Assembly (NCBI RefSeq): GCF_002563855.1
Contig: NZ_PDJQ01000001.1
Span: 1,922,001-1,986,000 of the forward strand
From: Tepidiforma thermophila
GTDB taxonomy: Bacteria > Chloroflexota > Dehalococcoidia > Tepidiformales > Tepidiformaceae
Length of the DNA stretch: 64,000 nt
Direction of reading: 5' to 3'
Shown: piece after piece, positions 30,996 to 38,522 of the stretch
Layout: each line of letters begins with the position of its first letter
How positions within the stretch are numbered: position 1 is the first letter of the stretch
The notes under the pieces: model-generated
What the model was told of the DNA's origin: nothing
What the model saw: only the letters and a program-made list of their open reading frames with translations
The model's database searches: none
Position numbers and translations under genes: made by a program

Positions 30996-31691
30996 ATGAG
31001 CAGCAGCTACGACCTGATCCAGGAACTCGTCGCCGGGAAGCGTCCGGACGCCGATATCGTTCGGCCGCAGGACATCATGCCGTTCGTGATCGAGAGCGAC
31101 GGACGGCGGGAGCGCGCCTACGACATCTACTCGCTCCTGCTGAAGGAGCGGATCGTCTTCCTCGGCACCCCGATCGATGCGATGGTCGCGAACCTCGTCG
31201 TCGCCCAGCTTCTCTATCTTGCCCGCGAGGATGATGAGAAGGACATCATGATGTACATCAACTGCCCGGGCGGGAGCGTGACGGCGGGGCTGGCCATCTA
31301 CGACACCATGAACCTTATCCGCCCGCAGGTTTCCACGCTGTGCATGGGCCTTGCGGCCAGCATGGGCACAGTCATCCTCTGCTCGGGCGCCAAAGGCAAG
31401 CGGTACGCGCTTCCGCACAGCACCATTCACCTGCACCAGGTGCTCGGCGGCGCCCAGGGTCAGGCCCGCGATATCGAAATCCAGGCCCGCGAGACGCTCC
31501 GCCTCCAGCGCGTGCTTCGCACCATCATTCAGGAGCGGACCGGTCAGCCGATGGAGAAGATCGAACAGGACACCGACCGCGACTTCTGGCTGGACCCGCC
31601 TGCGGCCAAGGAGTACGGCCTGATCGACGAAATCCTCGACCGGCCGCCCAAGGGCGAAGGGAGCCCGAACGGGAAAATCGCTGCGGGCTGA
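30996..31691 (+). CDS. clpP: ATP-dependent Clp protease proteolytic subunit ClpP
   Basis: ClpP is the serine-protease barrel that degrades substrates unfolded by ClpX, ClpA or ClpC, including SsrA-tagged proteins. The 231-aa product has the Ser122 (AASMG), His147 (IHLHQ) and Asp192 (QDTDRDFWL) triad and the VNCPGGS-type loop ([14 protein letters not shown]). The N-terminus is about 25 residues longer than in E. coli before MPFVIE and may be processed. GGAGGG precedes the ATG. It is monocistronic and ends at a strong terminator. Confidence 0.97.
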   Translation: MSSSYDLIQELVAGKRPDADIVRPQDIMPFVIESDGRRERAYDIYSLLLKERIVFLGTPIDAMVANLVVAQLLYLAREDDEKDIMMYINCPGGSVTAGLAIYDTMNLIRPQVSTLCMGLAASMGTVILCSGAKGKRYALPHSTIHLHQVLGGAQGQARDIEIQARETLRLQRVLRTIIQERTGQPMEKIEQDTDRDFWLDPPAAKEYGLIDEILDRPPKGEGSPNGKIAAG

Positions 31692-31728
31692 GACGGTCAC
31701 CAGCCCGGACCCTGCGCATCGCGCATGC

Positions 31729-31760
31729 AACGAGGGCGCTCCGAACGGAGCGCCCTCGTT
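31729..31760. terminator. Bidirectional terminator between clpP and sucC
   Basis: Arms 31729-31742 and 31747-31760 are fully complementary (14 bp) around a 4-nt loop, between two convergent genes. This is the strongest hairpin in the window. Confidence 0.85.
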
Positions 31761-31785
31761 GTGCCGCGAACCGGGACCGGGCGGC

Positions 31786-33045
31786 TCAGGCCGCGTTCGC
31801 GGCCTCCACGGCCTTCTTCGCCGCTTCGAACAGGCCGTTCGCCCGGATGAGCGGGAGCCCGGACTCCTGAATCAGTTGCTCGCCTTCGGCAAGGTTCGTC
31901 CCGACCAGCCGCATCACGACCGGAACGTCGATCTTCATCTGCCGGTGCGCCTCGATGACGCCCTGGGCGATGATGTCGACCCGGGCCATGCCGCCGAAGA
32001 TGTTCACCAGGATCGCCTTCACGGCCGGGTCCTCGAGGATAACCTTCATGGCGTTGACCACGCGCTGCGGGTCATTGACCGTGCCGATGTCAAGGAAGTT
32101 CGCCGGTTCGCCGCCCGCCAGCTTGATAGTATCCATCGTCGCCATAGCGAGGCCCGCGCCGTTCACGATGCAGCCGATGTTGCCGTCGAGTTTGATGAAG
32201 TTGGCGACGCCCAGCTGCTGGGCCTTGACCTCGAGCGGGTCCTCCTCGTCGAGGTCGCGCATGGCGGCAAGCTCCTTCTGGCGGAAGAGCGCGTTGTCGT
32301 CGATGTTGAGCTTGGCATCGACGGCGACGACCCGGCCATCGGTCGTGAGGGCGAGCGGGTTGATCTCGACAAGGCTGGCATCGGTGGCCATCAGCGTCCG
32401 GTAGAGGCCCTCAACCACGCGGCCGAACTGGTCGGCCTGGTCGCCGGTGAAGCCGAGGCGCGCGGCGAGCGTTCGGCCGATGTACGGCGAGTAGCCGGCA
32501 GCAGGGGGAACGGGCATTCGAACGATCGCCTCGGGATTTCGGTGCGCGACGACCTCGATCTCCTGCCCACCCTCGGCCGAGGCCATGATCAGCGGGCAGC
32601 CCTGCATGCCATCGATAATGGCGGCGAGGTAGTACTCCTTCGCGATGTCGGTCTGCTCGGCGACGAGCACGTGCTTGACGAGCTTGCCTTCAGGGCCGGT
32701 CTGAATAGAGACGAGGTACTTCCCGAGGATGGCGGCGGCGGCCTGCTCGGCCTCTTCTGGGGTGTCGGCGAGCCGCACACCGCCGACCCGGTCGCCGCGG
32801 ACCTTGCCCGAGTAGTTCTCCGGGTCGGAGACCAGTTTCTGGTACATCTCCGCGGTCTCCGCCTGTTCAACGAGGCGGCCCTTGCCGCGGCCGCCCGCGT
32901 GGATTTGGGCCTTGACGACGACCTTGCCGCCGAGTTCTTCGGCGATCTTCCGCGCCTCGGCCGGGGTGGCAGCCACGCGGCCTGCCGTCACCGGCACGCC
33001 GTTTTTCGCGAGCAGGTCGCGCGCCTGATACTCATGAAGCTTCAT
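31786..33045 (-). CDS. sucC: Succinyl-CoA synthetase beta subunit SucC
   Basis: SucC is the nucleotide- and substrate-binding subunit of the TCA-cycle ligase that interconverts succinyl-CoA and succinate with ADP or GDP. The 419-aa product has the ATP-grasp N-terminal part (MKLHEYQARDLLAKNGVPV, KAQIHAGGRGKG), LVEINPL, DAKLNIDDNA and the C-terminal NIFGGMARVDIIAQG block. GGAG precedes the ATG. The alpha subunit SucD, usually next to it, is not in this window; the downstream end is a terminator. Confidence 0.96.
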   Translation of the reverse strand: MKLHEYQARDLLAKNGVPVTAGRVAATPAEARKIAEELGGKVVVKAQIHAGGRGKGRLVEQAETAEMYQKLVSDPENYSGKVRGDRVGGVRLADTPEEAEQAAAAILGKYLVSIQTGPEGKLVKHVLVAEQTDIAKEYYLAAIIDGMQGCPLIMASAEGGQEIEVVAHRNPEAIVRMPVPPAAGYSPYIGRTLAARLGFTGDQADQFGRVVEGLYRTLMATDASLVEINPLALTTDGRVVAVDAKLNIDDNALFRQKELAAMRDLDEEDPLEVKAQQLGVANFIKLDGNIGCIVNGAGLAMATMDTIKLAGGEPANFLDIGTVNDPQRVVNAMKVILEDPAVKAILVNIFGGMARVDIIAQGVIEAHRQMKIDVPVVMRLVGTNLAEGEQLIQESGLPLIRANGLFEAAKKAVEAANAA

Positions 33046-33066
33046 GGGGTGCTCCGGTAGGGATTG

Positions 33067-33090
33067 CGGGAGGAAGCGTACCGCCTCCCG
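33067..33090 (-). terminator. Hairpin after the PP2C gene
   Basis: CGGGAGG (33067-33073) and CCTCCCG (33084-33090) form a 7-bp stem with a 10-nt loop, between the PP2C stop codon and sucC. It is a weak candidate without a T-tract. Confidence 0.4.
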
Positions 33091-33093
33091 GCG

Positions 33094-33816
33094 CTAGCCG
33101 GTAGCTATCGGCCGGGCCAGGAGGACGGTGATGTTGTCGGGCCCGCCGGCGTCGTTGGCGAGCTCAACCAACCACTCAGCGGCCTCTGCGAGGACCGGCG
33201 CGGCCAGGGCATCGCGAAGTGACCCTTCGGGCACGAGCAGGTAAAGCCCGTCGGTGGCGAGGAGGACCCCGGCGCCGAGCTTAACCACACCGACATCCGG
33301 CTCGGCCGTATCCGATCCGAGGCAGCGGGTCAAGATGTTGGCGAGCCGCGGGTCCCCGCCCGGCCCCGCGGCAAGATTGTGGTCGTGGCTAATCTGCAGC
33401 AGCTCCTCGTCAGCCGCAACGTATAACCGGCTGTCTCCAACGTTGACCCAGCGAACGCGATTGGACTGGATGAGTGCTGCGACCAGCGTGGTTCCGGCCC
33501 CGGGCGTGCCAATCCGGGCCGCCTCGCGGCGGAGGTTGGCGTTGGTTTCCCTGGCGACCCGCCCGAGGTCGACGCGATTCGGGGCCGCAGCCCGCGCGCC
33601 TTTTGCCCGCACGCCTTGTGCAAACAGGGCGAGGGCATAGCGGCTGGCCCAGGCCCCGTTCGGGTGACCGCCCATCCCGTCAGCCACGCCGAGGAGCAGC
33701 CCGGCTGGCGTCTCCTCGGCCAGCCAGGCGTCCTGGTTTTCGTCCCGCCGGCGCCCGATATCCGTCGCCGCAGCCCACTCAATGGAGCCGGCCCGGCCAT
33801 GTTGAACGTCCGTCAT
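33094..33816 (-). CDS. PP2C-family Ser/Thr protein phosphatase
   Basis: The 240-aa soluble phosphatase removes phosphate from Ser/Thr residues using two metal ions. The PPM motifs are all present: TDIGRRRDENQDAW, GVADGMGGH, GDSRLYV, LATDGLY and the final GGPDNITVLL. It is the short stand-alone bacterial type (Stp/PrpC). No partner Ser/Thr kinase gene is adjacent. The start is the ATG at 33816; the frame is open much further, but that part is low-complexity and overlaps the next gene. It has no ribosome binding site and TATCAT eight nt upstream, so it may be leaderless. Confidence 0.92.
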   Translation of the reverse strand: MTDVQHGRAGSIEWAAATDIGRRRDENQDAWLAEETPAGLLLGVADGMGGHPNGAWASRYALALFAQGVRAKGARAAAPNRVDLGRVARETNANLRREAARIGTPGAGTTLVAALIQSNRVRWVNVGDSRLYVAADEELLQISHDHNLAAGPGGDPRLANILTRCLGSDTAEPDVGVVKLGAGVLLATDGLYLLVPEGSLRDALAAPVLAEAAEWLVELANDAGGPDNITVLLARPIATG

Positions 33817-33824
33817 GGCTGAAA

Positions 33825-33830
33825 ATGATA
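33825..33830 (-). promoter_or_regulatory. Candidate -10 box for a leaderless mRNA (PP2C gene)
   Basis: TATCAT on the minus strand lies eight nt before the ATG at 33816, directly beside the terminator stem of the preceding gene. Confidence 0.5.
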
Positions 33831-33862
33831 CTGCCCCGGTTGCCTGCGGCGACCGGGGCAGT
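33830..33862 (-). terminator. Terminator of the secreted-protein gene
   Basis: Arms 33830-33840 and 33852-33862 form a perfect 11-bp stem that extends inward through a GC/GU helix. It lies between the secreted protein gene and the PP2C gene and touches the PP2C -10 box. Confidence 0.7.
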
Positions 33863-33902
33863 CCAGTTACGTTCGGGGTTCGAACTGCGTCACGCGGGCC
33901 GG

Positions 33903-34460
33903 TCAGTCGCGCCGCGAGGCGGCCCAGCCCATGCCGGCAAACCCGAGCGCGCCGAGACCGGCCATGGCCACCAGCCACCAGGCGCTCGGGGCGTCGGCCG
34001 CCGACGTGGATGTGCCCGCCACCGGCGGCCGCGGCGTCGGCGTCGGCGATGGGGAGACCGCCGGGGTCGGAGTGGACCTCGTCAGCGCGAGGTCGAGTTG
34101 CGCCAGCTCGTAGTTGCGCCACGAACCGGTCTGGGGCGCAGGGGCTCCGCCAACGATGAACGTGACGGTCGCGCCCGGCGTCCCGCAGTTGGGTTGGGCT
34201 GCCGCGCTGGCGACGTCGATGACATAGCGGGCCTGCCCGCCCTGCAGGAAGACGGTTGTCACCCCGCAGCTGGCGCTGCCAACCCGGGCCTCGATGGCTG
34301 TCCCCGCGGGGGCGGGCTGGCCGTCAATGGTCACCGTCCCGGCGAACCGCGACGGCGGCTCCGGCGGCGACTGTGCCAGCGCGCCTCCGGCGGAGGCGAG
34401 ACTCCCGAGGAGGAGCGCTGCGACAAGTGCAGCGCCCGCGGCGAACTTGAAGATGCGCAT
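33903..34460 (-). CDS. Secreted protein with C-terminal membrane anchor
   Basis: The 185-aa product has a signal peptide (about 1-30, ending near GALAQ), an extracytoplasmic beta-rich domain (about 38-128) with cysteines in SASCGVTT and PNCGTPG that could form a disulphide, a Thr-Pro-Ser-rich stalk (about 129-150) and a C-terminal membrane helix (about 161-180) followed by ASRRD. This is a surface-displayed, tail-anchored layout. It has no LPXTG motif. GGAGG precedes the ATG by six nt. Function unknown. Confidence 0.75.
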   Translation of the reverse strand: MRIFKFAAGAALVAALLLGSLASAGGALAQSPPEPPSRFAGTVTIDGQPAPAGTAIEARVGSASCGVTTVFLQGGQARYVIDVASAAAQPNCGTPGATVTFIVGGAPAPQTGSWRNYELAQLDLALTRSTPTPAVSPSPTPTPRPPVAGTSTSAADAPSAWWLVAMAGLGALGFAGMGWAASRRD

Positions 34461-34589
34461 GCCATTCCTCCAGTGACGCTCGGATCTGGTGCTGGAGACG
34501 AGTGTGCGCCCGGGAAATGTTCCGGTGAACTGGATGAGATCGCGGTTGTGTAATTTGCGTGTGAAACGTGAACAGAAGTAAAGCCGTGG

Positions 34590-35882
34590 TCAATCCCGCT
34601 GCGGCGGCAAAGGAGTTACCGCCGGGATCACGTCGGCATTCATGTACCGGCGCAGCGGTTCCGGGATGACGATGCTCCCGTCGGGCTGCTGGTAGTTTTC
34701 CATCACTGCGATCACGGTCCGCGGGAGCGCAAGGCCCGATGCATTGAGCATATGCGGGTGGCGGAGCGGCGCGTCCGGGGCCGGGCGGTAGCGGATGTTG
34801 GCGCGCCGCGCCTGGAAATCCAGGCAGTTGGAGGCCGAGCTGACTTCCAGCCACTCGCCCTGGCCGGGGGCCCAAACCTCAAGATCGAACGTCCGCGCAG
34901 CGTTGAACCCGAGGTCGCCGCTGCACAGCGCGACCACCCGGTGCGGCAGCTCGAGCGCTGCGGCGATGTGCTTCGCCCGGCTCACGAGCAGGTCGAACTC
35001 GGCGGGGCTGGCCTCCGGCTCGCAATAGACGAACATCTCGACCTTCTCGAACTGGTGGCCGCGCTTGATGCCGCGCACGTCGCGGCCGGCGCTCATCTTT
35101 TCGCGACGAAAGCAGGGCGTATGGGCGACGAACCGCTGCGGCAGCTGGCCGGGCGGGATGATCTCGTCGCGGTGGTAGTTCACGAGTGCGACTTCGGCGG
35201 TAGGGATGAAATAGAAGTCCTCCTCGGCGTCGCGGTACAGGTTATCCCGGAATTTCGGCAGCTGGCCGGAGGCGAGCAGCGACGCCTCGGAGAGCATGTA
35301 CGGCACATACGCTTCCGTGAACCCGGCGGCGACGTGCTCGTCGAGCATGAACTGGATGAGCGCACGCTGCAGCCGGGCGAGCGGACCTTTGAGGACGTAG
35401 AACCGCGAGCCCGACATCTTCGCGCCGCGCTCAATGTCCAGCCCATCGACGATGACGCCGAGTTCCCAGTGCGGCCGCGGAACGAAGTCGAACTCCCGGG
35501 GCTCACCGACGGTTTCAACGACGACATTCGAGGTCTCGTCCGGGCCCCGGGGAACGGATTCATCGATGATGTTTGGGACCTCGTAGAGACGCCGCTGGAG
35601 CTCGTCTTCAATGGAGCGGAGCTTGCCCTCCAGCCGCTCGATTTCGTCACCGACGAGGCGCATTTCAGCGATACGGGCTTCGCGCTCGGCCGGATCTTTG
35701 GACGCACCGATGGCCTTGCTCGCGGCGTTGCGCTTTGCCCGGAGACTCTCGACCTGCTGGAGGAGCGCTCGCCGCTGCTCATCAAGCTGGAGAATGCGAT
35801 CGATGTTGACATCCGCATTCCTGAGCAGCATGTCGCGTCGGACGCGGTCGGTGTTTTCACGGATGAATTGCAGGCTCAGCAT
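34590..35882 (-). CDS. serS: Seryl-tRNA synthetase
   Basis: SerRS charges tRNA-Ser (and tRNA-Sec). The 430-aa product has the N-terminal coiled-coil arm (about 1-105) and the class II catalytic core with motif 1 (RALIQFMLDEHVAAGFTEAYVP), motif 2 (CFRREKMSAGRDVRG) and motif 3 (LNASGLALPRTVIAVMENY). The gene overlaps the upstream NUDIX gene by seven nt, so it is probably read from the greA-lysS-nudix-serS transcript by coupling. Confidence 0.97.
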   Translation of the reverse strand: MLSLQFIRENTDRVRRDMLLRNADVNIDRILQLDEQRRALLQQVESLRAKRNAASKAIGASKDPAEREARIAEMRLVGDEIERLEGKLRSIEDELQRRLYEVPNIIDESVPRGPDETSNVVVETVGEPREFDFVPRPHWELGVIVDGLDIERGAKMSGSRFYVLKGPLARLQRALIQFMLDEHVAAGFTEAYVPYMLSEASLLASGQLPKFRDNLYRDAEEDFYFIPTAEVALVNYHRDEIIPPGQLPQRFVAHTPCFRREKMSAGRDVRGIKRGHQFEKVEMFVYCEPEASPAEFDLLVSRAKHIAAALELPHRVVALCSGDLGFNAARTFDLEVWAPGQGEWLEVSSASNCLDFQARRANIRYRPAPDAPLRHPHMLNASGLALPRTVIAVMENYQQPDGSIVIPEPLRRYMNADVIPAVTPLPPQRD

Positions 35883-36388
35883 CCGGGTACGCTCCCGCGA
35901 TTCGCGGCTGCCTCGATGGCGCGAATGCCGAGGAGGCGGACGTCCTCGGCAACGGGGACGAGCGTACCACCGGGTTCCGGGAGCGCAACCGCGATGCGCA
36001 GATCCTGAAGCGTGACCCAGCGATGCGGGCCGTGCGGCACCGGCGCCTCAAAATCAACCTGCTCGAGGGCCGCAGTGAAATAGACGTGGTCGATGTGCTG
36101 GTGGAACGGCTGGTCGGACCGGACGATGTCCTCGATGAGGATGACCGCGGGCGGCGGCAGCACCAGCGGCCGCTCGACGGCGATAAGCCCCGGCGGGGGG
36201 ATGACTTCCACGGCAAGCCCGGCTTCCTCCCGCGCCTCGCGGATGGCGCCCTGCACGGGGTCTTCGTTTGGCTCGAGGTGGCCGCCCGGTGGAAGCCACA
36301 TGCGCAGGCCCCGATGCCAGAGGAGCAGGGTTCGGCCTCCGGCAACGATGTAGGCCGTCGCGGTGTGGTGCCGTTCGAGCGGCTCCAC
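35876..36388 (-). CDS. NUDIX hydrolase
   Basis: The 170-aa product hydrolyses a nucleoside diphosphate linked to another group. The Nudix box is complete at about residues 35-58: GGHLEPNEDPVQGA, then REAREEAG, matching GX5EX7REUXEEXGU. It starts with GTG three nt after the lysS stop codon and overlaps serS by seven nt. Lying between two aminoacyl-tRNA synthetases, both of which can make Ap4A as a side reaction, it may be an Ap4A-type hydrolase; that substrate is inferred, and ADP-ribose or nucleoside triphosphates are alternatives. Confidence 0.9.
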   Translation of the reverse strand: MEPLERHHTATAYIVAGGRTLLLWHRGLRMWLPPGGHLEPNEDPVQGAIREAREEAGLAVEVIPPPGLIAVERPLVLPPPAVILIEDIVRSDQPFHQHIDHVYFTAALEQVDFEAPVPHGPHRWVTLQDLRIAVALPEPGGTLVPVAEDVRLLGIRAIEAAANRGSVPGC

Positions 36389-36391
36389 GCG

Positions 36392-37861
36392 TCAGTCCTC
36401 GCGCGCCCGCACCGGCGGGAAGAGGATGACCTCGCGGATGGACGGCTGTCCGGTGAGCAGCATCACCAGGCGGTCGACCCCCATGCCGAATCCGCCGGTT
36501 GGCGGCATGCCGTGTTCGAGCGCGAAGAGGAAATCTTCATCGACCAGCTCGACTTCTTCATCACCCGCCGCCTTGAGTGCCAGCTGCTGTTCGAACCGCT
36601 GCCGCTGATCGAGCGGATCGTTCAGTTCGGTGTAGGCATTCCCGCATTCGAACCCGGCAATAAAGCACTCAAACCGCTCGACGAGGCGCGGGTTTTCGGG
36701 CTTGCGCTTGGCGAGCGGCGAAAGCTCGACCGGGTAATCGAGGAGGAATGTCGGCTGGATGAGGTTCGGCTCGACGTAGTGGGACATCGCTTCGTCGGCG
36801 AGCTTGCCGTACCCCATCTGGTCGGTGACCGGGAGCCCGCGGCGGCGGAGCTCGTCACGCAGGGTGTCGGAGTCGGTAATCGCCTCGAGATCGGGGCCGC
36901 CGAATTCGCGAAGCGCCTCGATGAAGGTCATCCGGCGCCACGGCGGCGCAAGATCGATCTGGTGGCCGCGGAACTCAATGACGGTGGTGCCGAGCACCTG
37001 GCGCGCAACGGTGCTGATCATCTCCTCGGTCATCTCGGCTACGTCGTTGTAGTCCGCGTACGCCTCGTAGGATTCGAGCATCGTGAATTCGGGATTGTGC
37101 TTAAAGCTCATCCCTTCGTTCCGGAAGTTCCGACCGATTTCGTAGACGCGCTCGAAGCCGCCCACGAGCAGCCGCTTCAGATGGAGCTCGAGGCTGATGC
37201 GGAGAACGCGGGGCTCATCGAGGGCATTGAAGTGCGTGACGAACGGGCGGGCCGCCGCACCGCCCTCGCTCACCTGCAGGATCGGCGTCTCGACCTCGAG
37301 GAAGCCACGGTCGTCCAAGAACCGCCGGATTGCGGCGACCGTGCGGCTGCGGATTTCGAAGACGCGCCGGGTTTCCTCGTTGGCCATCAGGTCGAGGTAG
37401 CGGCGTCGCTGGCGCAGGTCGGGGTCGGAGAGCCCGTGGTACTTCTCGGGGGGCGCATGGAGCGCTTTGGCCAGCATGGTCCAGGTCGACGCCTGGACCG
37501 TCGGCTGTCCCGTCCGGGTGCGGATGGGCGTGCCGGTCACGCCGATGAAGTCGCCGAGGTCGACGAGCCGCAGCAGGTCGTATCGATCCGTGGTGTTGGC
37601 GCGGAGAAGGACCTGGAGCCGGCCGTACCCATCGAGGAGGTCCATAAACGTCGCCTTGCCCATGTCCCGCCGCGCGACGACGCGGCCGGCAACGCGGACC
37701 GTCACGCCTGCCGCTTCAGACTGGTCGGCGGGCAGGGACTCGACCATCGCGACCACCTCGCGGGAGGTATGGGAACGCTCCCATCGCGGGGGGTACGGGT
37801 CGATGCCGAGGCGGCGGAGCTCCTCGAGCTTCGCCAGCCGCTGCGCCATCAGTTCATCCAC
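36392..37861 (-). CDS. lysS: Lysyl-tRNA synthetase, class II
   Basis: LysRS charges tRNA-Lys. The product has an N-terminal OB-fold anticodon-binding domain (about 50-150; VAGRVVARRDMGKATF) and the class II core (FEIRSRTVAAIRRFLDD, GFERVYEIGRNFRNEG, GFGMGVDRLVMLLTGQPSIREV). I favour the GTG at 37861 (489 aa), which has AAGGAG six nt upstream. An earlier GTG at 37876 is in frame but has no site and lies close to the hairpin at 37880-37905. Confidence 0.96.
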   Translation of the reverse strand: MDELMAQRLAKLEELRRLGIDPYPPRWERSHTSREVVAMVESLPADQSEAAGVTVRVAGRVVARRDMGKATFMDLLDGYGRLQVLLRANTTDRYDLLRLVDLGDFIGVTGTPIRTRTGQPTVQASTWTMLAKALHAPPEKYHGLSDPDLRQRRRYLDLMANEETRRVFEIRSRTVAAIRRFLDDRGFLEVETPILQVSEGGAAARPFVTHFNALDEPRVLRISLELHLKRLLVGGFERVYEIGRNFRNEGMSFKHNPEFTMLESYEAYADYNDVAEMTEEMISTVARQVLGTTVIEFRGHQIDLAPPWRRMTFIEALREFGGPDLEAITDSDTLRDELRRRGLPVTDQMGYGKLADEAMSHYVEPNLIQPTFLLDYPVELSPLAKRKPENPRLVERFECFIAGFECGNAYTELNDPLDQRQRFEQQLALKAAGDEEVELVDEDFLFALEHGMPPTGGFGMGVDRLVMLLTGQPSIREVILFPPVRARED

Positions 37862-37879
37862 GAACGGCTCCTTCACGAC

Positions 37880-37905
37880 GACGGGCCGCGTCCTGGCGGC
37901 CCGTC
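37880..37905 (-). terminator. Hairpin between greA and lysS
   Basis: GACGGGCCGC (37880-37889) and GCGGCCCGTC (37896-37905) form a perfect 10-bp stem with a 6-nt loop, in the 59-nt gap after greA. It may partly terminate or process the greA transcript before lysS. Confidence 0.5.
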
Positions 37906-37935
37906 GCAGCTGGAATTGTGCGCTCGACCGCGGCG

Positions 37936-38403
37936 TCAGTCGATCTTCAGCACCTTGAGCTTGATGACCCCTTTGGGAACATTCACCGAGACAACATCGC
38001 CGACGGCCTTCCCCAGCAGGGCCGTGCCAACCGGGGAATCATTGGAAATCTTCCCGTTGAGCGGGTCGGCCTCTGGAGGGCCGACGATCTTGTAGGTGCG
38101 GATGGTACCGTCCTGGTCGACCTCGACGGTGGAGCCGACCACAACCCGCCCGGCCGCATGTGCGGCCTCCTCATCGATGATCTTGGCGCGGCGGAGGATG
38201 TCCTCAATCTCGAGAATCCGGCCCTCGACGCGGCCCTGCTCGAGCTTCGCATCATCGTACTCGGCGTCAGCCTGGCTTGAGCCCTGCTCCTGCGCGTTAT
38301 GGATGAGCTCCGCGACTTCGCGACGCCGAATCCTCAGCTGTTCAAGCTCCTGCTCAAGCTTTGCTTTTCCTTCACGGGTCAGTGGAACGGGCTTATCAGT
38401 CAT
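37936..38403 (-). CDS. greA: Transcription elongation factor GreA
   Basis: GreA enters the RNA polymerase secondary channel and stimulates cleavage of backtracked RNA. The 155-aa product has the N-terminal coiled coil (about 1-75), with the catalytic acidic tip in the ADAEYDDAK segment, and the C-terminal FKBP-like domain (GSTVEVDQDG to VSVNVPKGVIKLKVLKI). I chose the ATG at 38403; the open frame further upstream is unrelated. A hairpin with a following T-rich stretch lies in its leader, as in the attenuated E. coli greA leader. It is the first gene before lysS, nudix and serS. Confidence 0.96.
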   Translation of the reverse strand: MTDKPVPLTREGKAKLEQELEQLRIRRREVAELIHNAQEQGSSQADAEYDDAKLEQGRVEGRILEIEDILRRAKIIDEEAAHAAGRVVVGSTVEVDQDGTIRTYKIVGPPEADPLNGKISNDSPVGTALLGKAVGDVVSVNVPKGVIKLKVLKID

Positions 38404-38436
38404 GTCGTACCCTAGCCAATACCGCGCGAGAACAAA

Positions 38437-38466
38437 GGAACTGAGGCCGCGCGTTGCCTCAGTTCC
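38437..38466 (-). promoter_or_regulatory. Leader hairpin of greA, candidate attenuator
   Basis: Arms 38437-38447 and 38456-38466 form a perfect 11-bp stem with an 8-nt loop. On the minus strand TTTGTTCT follows directly, as in intrinsic terminators. It lies about 34 nt before the greA start codon and just after the likely transcription start. Confidence 0.6.
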
Positions 38467-38472
38467 CGCCGA

Positions 38473-38502
38473 AGTATACCGATGGCGCTCGTCCGGCGGC
38501 AA
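38473..38502 (-). promoter_or_regulatory. Promoter of greA
   Basis: On the minus strand TTGCCG (38497-38502), an 18-nt spacer and TATACT (38473-38478) make a good sigma-70-type promoter. The expected start is near 38466, the first base of the leader hairpin. Confidence 0.6.
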
Positions 38503-38522
38503 TTTGGGAGATGCGTGACCAT

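Noticed and set aside
27850-30999. A long plus-strand open frame opposite the D-threonine aldolase-like gene and typA
   Set aside because: Its translation has no recognisable domain, while the opposite strand encodes two clear proteins. Long antisense frames are common in GC-rich DNA.
33817-34122. N-terminal extension of the PP2C protein
   Set aside because: The extension overlaps the secreted-protein gene and its terminator, and is low-complexity.
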